Assembly: GCA_947457745.1 (NCBI GenBank)
Contig: CANGWT010000026.1
Location: forward strand, 1 to 16,137
Reading direction: 5' to 3'
Source of the DNA: Burkholderiaceae bacterium
GTDB lineage: Bacteria > Pseudomonadota > Gammaproteobacteria > Burkholderiales > Burkholderiaceae
DNA length: 16,137 nucleotides
The notes beneath the pieces are model-generated. The model was not told the origin of the DNA. It did no database searches and was given only the letters and a program-made list of their open reading frames with translations. The stretch's first letter is position 1. The number at the start of each line of letters is the position of its first letter. The position numbers were made by a program, and so were the translations under genes. Shown in pieces: positions 7,516 to 14,797 of this stretch.

Positions 7516-8457
7516 ATGAATCTGCATCAATTTCGATTTGTTCGCGAAGCCGTCAGGCAGAACTTTAATCTCACTTCAGCAGCCAAGGCACTCTTTACCT
7601 CTCAGCCCGGAGTATCCAAGGCCATTATTGAACTGGAAGATGAGCTTGGCGTAGAAATATTCCGACGCCATGGCAAGCGCATTCGCTCGCTGACTGAGCC
7701 GGGCAAGCGCATCCTTACCTCGATTGAGCGCATTCTGGATGAAGTCGAAACCTTAAGAAGGGTTGGCAAAGACTTTGCCAGCCAAGATCAGGGTAACTTT
7801 GTGATTGCCACAACCCATACCCAAGCCCGCTACGCCTTGCCCAAGGTGCTGACTGAATTTACAAAACGCTTTCCAAAAGTACGGGTAAGTATCCAACAAG
7901 GAAGCCCAGGTCAAATTGCGGAGATGCTCATTCATGATCGCGCTGATATTGCAATTGCCACTGAAGGCATTGCCAATACCCCAGGTGTACTAGCACTTCC
8001 GGGCTACCAATGGCACCACGTCATCATGGTGCCATTAAGTCACCCACTCCTCAATCAATCCACAATCACCCTAGAAGAAATTGCGAAGTACCCACTCATC
8101 ACCTACGACAAAGCATTTGCGGGTCGCAGCAAGATTGATGCCGCTTTTGCACAACGCAATCTCAGCCCCGATATTATTTTGGAGGCAATCGATGCGGACG
8201 TGATTAAGACTTACGTAGAAACAGGAATGGGCGTAGGAATTGTTGCTGGCTTAGCCTATGACGCAGATCGAGATCGCAATCTACGAGTCATTCCGGTAGG
8301 TCATTTGTTTGGTAACAACGTGACGCACCTGGGTGTAAAGCAAGGCGCCTATTTGCGCTCTTTCGTCTTCACCTTCATTGAGCTATTCTCACCCACGCTC
8401 ACGAAGAAAATCGTTGAGCAAGCAATGAAGAGCGAGTCTGAAACTTACGAGATTTAA
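7516..8457 (+). CDS. cysB: CysB-type LysR transcriptional regulator
   Basis: LysR-family regulator of sulfate assimilation and cysteine synthesis. In enteric CysB, N-acetylserine acts as inducer and sulfide or thiosulfate as anti-inducer. The 313-residue protein has an N-terminal winged helix-turn-helix (about 1-60, with the recognition region around TSAAKALFTSQPGVSKAI) and a periplasmic-binding-protein-like effector domain. Hallmarks of the CysB subfamily rather than generic LysR are ATTHTQARYALPKV, with Thr100 and Thr102 at the ligand-contact positions known in E. coli CysB, QGSPGQIAEM, and DADVIKTYVETGMGVGI. At the position of enteric Thr202 this protein has Ala202 (AFAGRS), which may be normal for betaproteobacteria. 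GGA at 7507-7509 serves as ribosome site. No sulfate genes lie nearby, so it acts in trans. Confidence 0.9.
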   Translation: MNLHQFRFVREAVRQNFNLTSAAKALFTSQPGVSKAIIELEDELGVEIFRRHGKRIRSLTEPGKRILTSIERILDEVETLRRVGKDFASQDQGNFVIATTHTQARYALPKVLTEFTKRFPKVRVSIQQGSPGQIAEMLIHDRADIAIATEGIANTPGVLALPGYQWHHVIMVPLSHPLLNQSTITLEEIAKYPLITYDKAFAGRSKIDAAFAQRNLSPDIILEAIDADVIKTYVETGMGVGIVAGLAYDADRDRNLRVIPVGHLFGNNVTHLGVKQGAYLRSFVFTFIELFSPTLTKKIVEQAMKSESETYEI

Positions 8458-8468
8458 CTCACAACCCA

Positions 8469-8516
8469 GCGCTCCACTTCGTGCTAACCTTAGTTTGGAA
8501 GTGCGTGCGCTTTTTT
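8469..8516 (+). terminator. Intrinsic terminator after cysB
   Basis: Hairpin with lower stem GCGC (8469-8472)/GCGC (8507-8510), upper stem CACTTC (8475-8480)/GAAGTG (8498-8503), and a further small CTAA-cc-TTAG stem inside the loop. It is followed directly by six T (8511-8516) on the plus strand. It begins about 12 nt after the cysB stop. The T-run is on one side only, so it stops plus-strand transcription. It lies just 20 nt ahead of the next start codon. Confidence 0.72.
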
Positions 8517-8536
8517 ACCCAAACAATTAAACTTTT

Positions 8537-9514
8537 ATGACAAACTATTCGACATCGATCCTAAAAAAATGTGCTTTCTATTTAATGCTGACTGTATCCA
8601 GTATTGGATTTGCACAAACGCCTTATCCAAGCAAGCCTATTAAACTGATTGTGCCCTTTCCCCCAGGCGGCCTGATTGACAACGTTGCCCGTTTAATTAC
8701 TCCAGCACTCTCAAGCGATCTTGGGCAAGCCATCGTTGTAGAGAACAAACCTGGCGCAGGAGGTAATCTAGGTGCTGCAGAGCTTGTAAAAGCCAATCCT
8801 GATGGATATACCTTGCTGATGGCATCTCCTCCACTTTCCATTAGTCCAGCACTCTACAAAAATCTTCCCTATAACCCAAGCAGCATAGAACCGATTGCCA
8901 TTTTCGGGCAACTGCCGAACGTACTACTTGTTAATCCAGATTCTGGAATCAATTCAGTAGCTGAATTGATAAAGCGTGCAAAAGAGTCTCCAGGCAAGAT
9001 GAATTACGGCTCAAATGGCAATGGCACCTCACTGAACCTCAGTGCTGAGATGCTTAAAAGTCAAGCTGGAATCTATGTAGTTCACATTCCATATAGAGGC
9101 TCATCTTTAGCGAATGTGGCGCTGGTATCGAAGGATATCGACTTTATGTTTGATAATCTCCCACCAGCTCTTGGATTGATTAAAAGCGGAAAGTTGAAGG
9201 CGCTTGCTGTGACCAGCACTACCAGAAATCCTGCGCTCCCCCAGGTCCCCACAATGCAAGAAGCAGGTTTTCCTAACTTTCAGGTATCAGCCTATTTTGG
9301 TATCGCTGCACCTAAGGGCATGCCGGCAGATATTGCTTTGAAATTACAAAACAGCATCCAAAAAATAGTGGCTCAAAAAGAAGTTGCTGACTCACTCTCT
9401 AGGCTTGGAGCTACAGTCGATTTTATGAATTCGACAAAGTCAGCTGAATTTATTAAAGCTGATGCGCAAAGATGGAAAAAGGTGGTTGATTACGCCAAAA
9501 TTGAATTAGATTAA
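8537..9514 (+). CDS. Bug/TctC-family periplasmic solute-binding protein
   Basis: Complete binding protein of the tripartite tricarboxylate transporter family, 325 residues, the usual length. The signal peptide has Lys10-Lys11, a hydrophobic core, and likely cleavage after Gly-Phe-Ala26. Mature-region hallmarks are IVPFPPGGLIDNVAR, VENKPGAGGNLGAAELVKANPDGYT, NYGSNGNGTSLNLSAEML, HIPYRGSSLANVAL and VPTMQEAGFPNFQVSAYFG. The membrane partners TctA and TctB are not in view; in this family they are often encoded elsewhere and shared. It is convergent with the sugar-acid operon 9534-12384, with 19 bp between stops, so a four-carbon sugar acid is the natural ligand guess (inference). No Shine-Dalgarno sequence precedes the ATG, and the cysB terminator ends 20 nt upstream, so its promoter is unclear. 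Confidence 0.93.
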   Translation: MTNYSTSILKKCAFYLMLTVSSIGFAQTPYPSKPIKLIVPFPPGGLIDNVARLITPALSSDLGQAIVVENKPGAGGNLGAAELVKANPDGYTLLMASPPLSISPALYKNLPYNPSSIEPIAIFGQLPNVLLVNPDSGINSVAELIKRAKESPGKMNYGSNGNGTSLNLSAEMLKSQAGIYVVHIPYRGSSLANVALVSKDIDFMFDNLPPALGLIKSGKLKALAVTSTTRNPALPQVPTMQEAGFPNFQVSAYFGIAAPKGMPADIALKLQNSIQKIVAQKEVADSLSRLGATVDFMNSTKSAEFIKADAQRWKKVVDYAKIELD

Positions 9515-9526
9515 TTTCATTCAATT
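9499..9526. terminator. Possible weak bidirectional terminator between convergent genes
   Basis: Perfect 8-bp inverted repeat AATTGAAT(9499-9506)/ATTCAATT(9519-9526) with a 12-nt loop. It spans the stop of the binding-protein gene and the 19-bp gap before the aldolase-like gene's stop. Read on the minus strand the stem is followed by a short T-run. The stem is AT-rich and would be weak; position between two converging genes is the main argument. Confidence 0.35.
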
Positions 9527-9533
9527 AAACTAG

Positions 9534-10217
9534 CTACCAGCGGGCTGCAAATGCAGTCCGCAGTTCATTTAAATGTTCATCCGTAAGTGGTTGAATTAGT
9601 TTCTTTTTAAGGAAAAAGAGTTTTGCTGTTTCTTCCAACTCCTCTAAAGTGGCCATTGCCGAGGCGGGTGAACTGTGCCAGACATACGGACCCAGACGTG
9701 TCAGCATGCAAGCACGTAGAGGCGTTCCAGCACTCCCGTAGACCTCCATTGCCTTCTCTACGAGTTCAATAGTCTTGACAGAACCTGGACTGGCGTAGGG
9801 AATGGTTGGCACATGTCCTACCTTCATTACAAAATAGGGTGAAATCGCAGGCAGTAGTTCAGAAAACATGTCTTCGCCCGAAGCGAGGCCAGACTCCATC
9901 GTCAATGCTACGCAGTGGGTGCTATGGGTATGAATAATGCAAGATGTATCCTCATCGAATAACCTTGCTTTGTTATAAATAGCAGAATGCAAGGCCATTG
10001 TCTTGCTAGCCTTATCTCCGCTAATCTGGTGCCCATGAAAATCAATCTTCGCCAATCGGGTGGGATCCAGAAATCCAAGACAGGCATCAGTAGGGGTAAT
10101 TAAAAAACCATCTGAAATTCGAACGCTAATGTTGCCTGCGCTCGCATGGACATAGGATCGATCAAATAAGCTTTTACCAATCCTGCAAATTTCATTTCTC
10201 GCAATTTGTTCTGTCAT
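9534..10217 (-). CDS. OtnC-type class II aldolase-like protein with two zinc ligands missing
   Basis: Member of the class II aldolase/adducin family, closest in style to OtnC (YgbL), which decarboxylates 3-oxo-tetronate 4-phosphate to dihydroxyacetone phosphate. The 227-residue length is normal. Conserved parts are AGNIS (27-31), TPTDACLGFLDP (41-52), IIHTHSTHC with His96 and His98, FVMKVGHVPTIPYASPGS, and ELEETAKL. Two active-site positions differ from OtnC and fuculose-phosphate aldolase as I recall them. The SKE/SSE glutamate (Glu73 of FucA) is Thr73 in ASKTMALH, and the HG histidine (His155 of FucA) is Leu175 in LTRLGPYV. I checked both codons (ACA, CTG) in the DNA. Classical zinc chemistry is therefore doubtful. 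Its ATG overlaps the kinase stop by one base (TAATG). It may be a diverged enzyme or a decayed one; the frame is intact. Confidence 0.85.
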   Translation of the reverse strand: MTEQIARNEICRIGKSLFDRSYVHASAGNISVRISDGFLITPTDACLGFLDPTRLAKIDFHGHQISGDKASKTMALHSAIYNKARLFDEDTSCIIHTHSTHCVALTMESGLASGEDMFSELLPAISPYFVMKVGHVPTIPYASPGSVKTIELVEKAMEVYGSAGTPLRACMLTRLGPYVWHSSPASAMATLEELEETAKLFFLKKKLIQPLTDEHLNELRTAFAARW

Positions 10218-11488
10218 TATATTTTTCTCAGTTTAGAGAAGGCATGTGTAAAGAAATCTGGTGTTCCAAAGTTTCCAGACTTTAACGCAAGATGTAGCGG
10301 TTTATTTTGTGCTACCGCGTAGCACCAGGGTACACCAGGGTCAATTTGCTGGCCAATCTGCATTTGATCAATACCCAAAGCTTTCACGCATGCCCCTGAA
10401 GTTTCTCCACCAGCAAGCAATAACTGTCCCACCCCAAAACCAAGGAGACCCTGAGCGACCATTCCTAAAAGATTCTCTATAGCACTACCAGCCGCCTGAA
10501 CTCCTAGTTGTGATTGCACTTCTTTAACCCGCTCAGGGGTGGCAGACGAGTAAATTAATACTGAGCCCAGTAAAAGACGCGGTTGTACCCAAGTTAGGAT
10601 TTCCTGAAGTAGCTGCTCTGTAGATTTCTGGTTTAAATCAAGTGGATTAACAGCATATGCTGCCCCACCCAAACTTTTGAAGTGCTCAACCTGGAGGTTA
10701 GTAGCTTGTGAACAGCTACCAGAAATAATTGCCTGATATCCATTAGCAGCGGGAAGCTTGCTGGAATCTGGATGCGCCTGAAGCCCAAAGTTAGCGGCTA
10801 GCCCAATAGCAATACCAGATCCTCCAGTAATGAGGGGTAAATCTTTTAGTGCTGGCGCAATTCGATACAAGTCATCATTAGTCACTGCATCCACAATTGC
10901 AATTTGCGTGTTTGATGATTTCAAGCGGGCAATTCTAGAAGAGATTGCGTCGGCGCCAGCAAGAATATCCTGGTATTCAATTAATCCAACCTGAAGCGTA
11001 CATTGCGCCTGCATTACTCTGACTAAATTTGCATCCGTCATCGGAGTTAAGGGGTGATCACGCATCCCAGACTCGCTTAATAGCTGATCCCCAACAAATA
11101 AATAGCCCTTAAATACACTGCGCGCATTATCAGGAAAGGCTGGGGTTGCAATCGTAAAGTCAGTTCCTAGGGCTGCCATCAGCGCCTCTGTTACAGGACC
11201 AATATTTCCCTTGGGAGTGCTGTCAAACGTAGAGCAATATTTAAAGAAGATCTGCTGCGCTCCTTGTGAAAGCAGATACTCCAATGCCGCTAATGATTGA
11301 GCTACAGCATCCTCAGGCTCAAGATTTCGAGACTTGAGCGCCACCACAACTGCATCTAAATCAGCATTTAAACCGTGCTGTGGAATGCCAATTGTTTGCG
11401 TAACACGCATTCCATTGCGCACCAGGTTATTAGCTAAATCGGTGGCGCCTGTAAAGTCATCCGCAATGCACCCCAAAAGAATACTCAC
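10217..11488 (-). CDS. otnK: 3-oxo-tetronate kinase (DUF1537, four-carbon acid sugar kinase)
   Basis: Kinase of the DUF1537 family that, as OtnK, phosphorylates 3-oxo-tetronate on C4 with ATP in threonate/erythronate breakdown. The 423-residue length is typical. The N-terminal sugar-binding domain starts with IADDFTGATDLA (8-19) and carries KYCSTFDSTPKGNIGPV (83-99). The C-terminal nucleotide-binding domain carries SGSCSQAT (256-263), AGGETSGA (359-366) and a KSGNFG motif (403-408). The start is GTG at 11486-11488, fixed by its four-base overlap (GTGA) with the stop of the dehydrogenase gene. The stop overlaps the aldolase-like gene by one base, so the three are translationally coupled. Related family members phosphorylate D-threonate or other acids, so the exact substrate is inferred from the neighbours. 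The gene looks intact. Confidence 0.88.
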   Translation of the reverse strand: MSILLGCIADDFTGATDLANNLVRNGMRVTQTIGIPQHGLNADLDAVVVALKSRNLEPEDAVAQSLAALEYLLSQGAQQIFFKYCSTFDSTPKGNIGPVTEALMAALGTDFTIATPAFPDNARSVFKGYLFVGDQLLSESGMRDHPLTPMTDANLVRVMQAQCTLQVGLIEYQDILAGADAISSRIARLKSSNTQIAIVDAVTNDDLYRIAPALKDLPLITGGSGIAIGLAANFGLQAHPDSSKLPAANGYQAIISGSCSQATNLQVEHFKSLGGAAYAVNPLDLNQKSTEQLLQEILTWVQPRLLLGSVLIYSSATPERVKEVQSQLGVQAAGSAIENLLGMVAQGLLGFGVGQLLLAGGETSGACVKALGIDQMQIGQQIDPGVPWCYAVAQNKPLHLALKSGNFGTPDFFTHAFSKLRKI

Positions 11489-12384
11489 GGTGACGCTTTC
11501 GGCAACTCGATACCAGGGAAAATTTTAATGACAGCGCTATCGTCTTCCTTTGCAAAACCAGCGGTTGATGCTTGCATAAACATTTGATGCGCAGTCGATG
11601 AGAGCGGTAAGGGAAATTTACTAGCTCGAGCCATATCTAAGACAATCCCCAAATCCTTAACAAATATATCTATTGCAGATAAAGGCTCATAGTTAGCTGC
11701 CAGAACATGTGCCATCCGGTTCTCAAACATCCAGCTATTACCAGCACTATGGGTAATCACCTCGTAGAGTGCATGCGCATCCACGCCCTCGCGCAAACCC
11801 AGCGCCATTGCCTCAGCGGCGGCTGCGATATGAACACCAGCAAGGAGTTGATTGATGACTTTTACTTTGCTACCAATACCGGCCTTATCGCCTAAACGAT
11901 AAACAGTTCCTGACATCGCATCCAAAATAGGGTTAACTTGCTCGTAAGCAGCAGCACAAGCGGAAGTCATCATTGTCATTTCACCGGAGGCAGCTTTTGC
12001 TGCTCCGCCAGATATGGGGGCATCGATATACAAAATAGCTTTTTCAGCGAGACGCGACTCAAATGCAATCGAAATATTAGGATCTACGGTAGAGCACATC
12101 ACGAAAACACTCTGGGGTTTTAATGAATCAACCAGGCCAGGGCTCGTTGGCGAACCGAACAAAACTTCTTCAGTCTGAGCAGCATTCACTACGACCGAAA
12201 CCACTACATCACAAATTGAACCAAGTTCTTTAATGGATTTACAGTCAGTGCCTCCAGCTTCACAAAATTGACGAGCTACATCCTGGCGCACATCAAACAC
12301 ATAAAGATCAAAACCTGCTCTGCGGAGAGATGAGGCCATGCCGGATCCCATTGCACCCAAGCCAATTAATCCTACTTTTTTCAT
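11485..12384 (-). CDS. ltnD: L-threonate dehydrogenase-like, beta-hydroxyacid dehydrogenase family
   Basis: NAD-type dehydrogenase of the 3-hydroxyisobutyrate dehydrogenase superfamily. Next to DUF1537 kinase and class II aldolase genes, its expected job is oxidising L-threonate to 2-oxo-tetronate (LtnD). The 299-residue protein has a Rossmann start GLIGLGAMGSGMA (5-17). Asp31 ends the second strand, where an acidic residue suggests NAD over NADP (inference). The substrate loop is DAPISGGAAKAASGEMT (121-137), and the catalytic Lys175 lies in GSKVKVINQLLAG, with Asn178 three residues later as in the family. DIFVKDLGI follows at 239-247. It is first in the operon: its stop overlaps the kinase GTG. 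Other beta-hydroxyacid substrates (glycerate, hydroxyisobutyrate) cannot be excluded from sequence alone; the context makes a four-carbon acid most likely. Confidence 0.85.
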   Translation of the reverse strand: MKKVGLIGLGAMGSGMASSLRRAGFDLYVFDVRQDVARQFCEAGGTDCKSIKELGSICDVVVSVVVNAAQTEEVLFGSPTSPGLVDSLKPQSVFVMCSTVDPNISIAFESRLAEKAILYIDAPISGGAAKAASGEMTMMTSACAAAYEQVNPILDAMSGTVYRLGDKAGIGSKVKVINQLLAGVHIAAAAEAMALGLREGVDAHALYEVITHSAGNSWMFENRMAHVLAANYEPLSAIDIFVKDLGIVLDMARASKFPLPLSSTAHQMFMQASTAGFAKEDDSAVIKIFPGIELPKASP

Positions 12385-12500
12385 TATTTGATCTCGTTTA
12401 GTATATTTTTATGCTTGCGGGAAGCCTTTTATTGGCAACAATCATAGCAAAGGCAATCCGAATACCCAATTGGCAAGGGCTTAGAAATAGCAGAGGGAGA
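12385..12500 (-). promoter_or_regulatory. Upstream region of the sugar-acid operon
   Basis: This 116-bp gap lies between the tRNA-Leu 3' end and the dehydrogenase start. On the minus strand a good -10-like TATACT occurs about 20 nt before the ATG, without a convincing -35. ATTGGCAA occurs twice in direct orientation (12431-12438 and 12469-12476), a possible regulator-binding repeat. A gene upstream on the same strand (the tRNA) could also read through, since no terminator hairpin with a T-run was seen after it. No regulator gene lies next to the operon. Confidence 0.3.
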
Positions 12501-12585
12501 TGGTGCCCCGGGGCGGACTTGAACCGCCACGCCTTGCGGCACCGGATTTTGAGTCCGGCACGTCTACCAATTCCATCACCGGGGC
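12501..12585 (-). tRNA. tRNA-Leu, anticodon CAA
   Basis: An 85-nt class II tRNA on the minus strand. Acceptor stem GCCCCGG pairs with CCGGGGC, followed by discriminator A and an encoded CCA (12501-12503). The anticodon stem CCGGA/TCCGG encloses loop CTCAAAA, giving anticodon CAA, which reads UUG. A long variable arm (TGCC-GCAA-GGCG) and the T-arm GGCGG-TTCAAGT-CCGCC are intact. The long variable arm and the D-loop GG identify leucine. Upstream on the minus strand there is a TGTTACACT element resembling an extended -10. Confidence 0.97.
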
Positions 12586-12726
12586 AGGTGTCTGCAGTGG
12601 AAATACTGCATTGAAGCTTACTAAGAGGTGAGAGTGTAACAAAAAAGTTGCAGGACCCCGATTCTTAGCCTCAGAAGACCTTAAAATAGTGCACTCAAGC
12701 CAAATTACTCAAAAGGACTTACCCGT

Positions 12727-13446
12727 ATGGCCGGCCATTCGAAATGGGCCAACATTCAGCACCGCAAAGGACGTCAAGACGAAAAGCGCGGCAAGATTTG
12801 GACCAAACTCATTAAAGAAATCACGGTTGCAGCTAAATTGGGCGGCGGCGACATCGCTACAAACCCCCGCTTGCGCCTAGCAATCGATAAGGCTAAAGAT
12901 GCCAATATGCCCAATGATAATGTGCAGCGGGCAATTCAGCGCGGTACAGGCTCATTGGAGGGCGTTAACTACGAAGAAATTCGTTACGAAGGTTATGGCC
13001 TCAATGGTGCGGCCATCATTGTCGATTGCTTAACGGATAACCGTACCCGAACTGTTGCCGAAGTACGCCATGCATTTGCGAAAAATGGTGGCAATATGGG
13101 CGCTGAAGGTTCTGTTGCTTTCTTGTTCAAACACTGTGGTCAGATGTTGTTTGCCCCAGGCACCAATGAAGATCAGCTCATGGAGATCGCGTTAGATGCT
13201 GGCGCAGAAGATGTCATCACCCATGATGATGGTTCACTTGAGGTACTAACGCCAGTACCTGATTTTTCCAAAGTACAAGATGCGCTCAATCAGGCAGGTT
13301 TACAAGCAGAACTAGCAACAGTGACGATGCGCCCCGAAACTGAAACTGAACTCGAAGGTGATCAAGCAGAAAGCATGCAAAAACTATTAGACGCGCTTGA
13401 GAACTTGGATGACGTTCAAGAAGTATTTACGAATGCTTCTTTGTAA
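12727..13446 (+). CDS. yebC: YebC/TACO1-family protein
   Basis: Conserved cytosolic protein of 239 residues, long annotated as a transcriptional regulator. More recent work on the family links it to relief of ribosome stalling at proline-rich sequences, as for mitochondrial TACO1. The N-terminal signature AGHSKWANIQHRKGRQDEKRGK and the later PNDNVQRAI, YEGYGLNGAAIIV and NGGNMGAEGSVAFLF blocks are textbook for YebC. The length is standard (E. coli 246). The start is well supported: AAAGGAC lies about 9 nt before the ATG. It has its own upstream gap after the divergently oriented tRNA, where TAAAAT (12682-12687) is a possible -10, and it probably leads the yebC-purD-hemF-nadD run. It is 47 nt ahead of purD. 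Confidence 0.96.
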   Translation: MAGHSKWANIQHRKGRQDEKRGKIWTKLIKEITVAAKLGGGDIATNPRLRLAIDKAKDANMPNDNVQRAIQRGTGSLEGVNYEEIRYEGYGLNGAAIIVDCLTDNRTRTVAEVRHAFAKNGGNMGAEGSVAFLFKHCGQMLFAPGTNEDQLMEIALDAGAEDVITHDDGSLEVLTPVPDFSKVQDALNQAGLQAELATVTMRPETETELEGDQAESMQKLLDALENLDDVQEVFTNASL

Positions 13447-13493
13447 TCGGCCAACTTTCTAATACTACTTATTAATATATCTTTTAGCTCTTT

Positions 13494-14771
13494 ATGAAAA
13501 TTCTTTTAATTGGCTCTGGTGGTCGTGAACATGCGTTAGCATGGAAGCTAGCGCAATCTCCACAAGTTCAAACTGTATATGTGGCCCCAGGTAATGGTGG
13601 CACAGCCACTGCAAAACAAACTGCAGCCGGCATTCAAAATCTCCCGATCTTCGACCTTCAGGAATTGGCAGACTTTGCCAAGCGTGAAAAAATTCACCTC
13701 ACCGTAGTGGGTCCTGAGGCACCATTGGCCGCCGGCATCGTGGATGTATTTCGCAATAATGGCTTGCGCATCTTTGGACCCACTCAGTTAGCTGCTCAAT
13801 TGGAATCCTCCAAAGATTTCTCTAAAGCATTTATGAAACGTCATGGCATCCCCACAGCGGAGTACCAAACTTTTTCAAATGCATTAGAGGCTCACGCTTA
13901 TATTGATGCCAAAGGGGCGCCGATCGTTATCAAGGCTGATGGACTAGCCGCCGGAAAAGGTGTAGTGGTGGCAATGGATTTGGTAGAAGCTCATGCAGCT
14001 GTCGATATGATGTTGGCCGATAACAAGCTTGGAAATGCCGGCGCACGTGTGGTCATTGAAGAATTTCTGACTGGCGAAGAAGCCAGCTTTATCGTTCTTG
14101 TAGATGGCAAACATGTTTTGGCTTTAGCTACCAGTCAAGATCACAAGCGCTTGCTCGATGCTGATCAAGGTCCGAATACCGGCGGCATGGGTGCTTACTC
14201 CCCTGCTCCAGTAGTTACTCCAGAAATTCATGCGCGAGCCTTACGCGAAGTCATCATGCCGACAGTTAAAGGTATGGAAGCTGATGGTATTCCATACACT
14301 GGCTTCCTCTATGCGGGGCTCATGATTTCTCCCGATGGGAAGATCAAGACTTTAGAATTCAACTGCCGCATGGGTGACCCAGAAACACAGCCAATCATGG
14401 CGCGCCTACGAAGTGATCTCGTAAATGCGCTAGATCATGCCATTGATGGCACACTCAATGAAGTGGAGTTAGCGTGGGATCGCCGCACTGCTCTAGGCGT
14501 GGTTCTGGCAGCTCACAACTATCCCGATACTCCACGTAATGGCGATGTTATTACGGGTATAGCTTCTGATACTGAAGATCAATTGACTTTTCATGCTGGC
14601 ACTAAGTTACAGGATGGGAAACTGATCACCTCTGGTGGTCGCGTCATGTGCGTCGTAGGTCTATCGGATACCGTTCGCGGTGCGCAACAAAAAGCATACG
14701 AAGCTATTACTAAGATCCAATTCGATGGTATGCAATATCGCAAAGATATTGGCTATCGTGCAGCGAAATAA
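13494..14771 (+). CDS. purD: Phosphoribosylamine-glycine ligase (GAR synthetase)
   Basis: Second enzyme of de novo purine synthesis: it joins 5-phosphoribosylamine and glycine with ATP to form glycinamide ribonucleotide, in the cytosol. The 425-residue protein matches the family length (E. coli 429). The domain order is clear: N-terminal domain opening with KILLIGSGGREHALAWKL, ATP-grasp region with IVIKADGLAAGKGVVVA and EEFLTGEEASFI, then DQGPNTGGMGAYSPAPV, and the PurD signature CRMGDPETQ near the metal site, followed by the C-terminal domain. It is a stand-alone PurD, not fused to other purine enzymes. Ribosome-site similarity before the ATG is weak. It sits between yebC and hemF with gaps of 47 and 26 nt, so one transcript is likely. 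No PurR-like or riboswitch element is visible in the short leader. Confidence 0.97.
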   Translation: MKILLIGSGGREHALAWKLAQSPQVQTVYVAPGNGGTATAKQTAAGIQNLPIFDLQELADFAKREKIHLTVVGPEAPLAAGIVDVFRNNGLRIFGPTQLAAQLESSKDFSKAFMKRHGIPTAEYQTFSNALEAHAYIDAKGAPIVIKADGLAAGKGVVVAMDLVEAHAAVDMMLADNKLGNAGARVVIEEFLTGEEASFIVLVDGKHVLALATSQDHKRLLDADQGPNTGGMGAYSPAPVVTPEIHARALREVIMPTVKGMEADGIPYTGFLYAGLMISPDGKIKTLEFNCRMGDPETQPIMARLRSDLVNALDHAIDGTLNEVELAWDRRTALGVVLAAHNYPDTPRNGDVITGIASDTEDQLTFHAGTKLQDGKLITSGGRVMCVVGLSDTVRGAQQKAYEAITKIQFDGMQYRKDIGYRAAK

Positions 14772-14797
14772 CTCTAACCACAAAGGACTTTTCATCC

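Noticed and set aside
9534..10217. Pseudogene call for the aldolase-like gene
   Set aside because: The frame is open at full family length with an overlapping start and several intact motifs; missing ligands alone do not prove decay.
12501..12524. tRNA 3' end as an attachment site with a matching repeat
   Set aside because: I looked for a second copy of this end to the left, including the cysB-Bug gap, and saw none; no integrase gene is present.
12411..12614. Open frame on the plus strand across the tRNA region
   Set aside because: It reads through the complement of tRNA-Leu(CAA); the folded tRNA explains the sequence.
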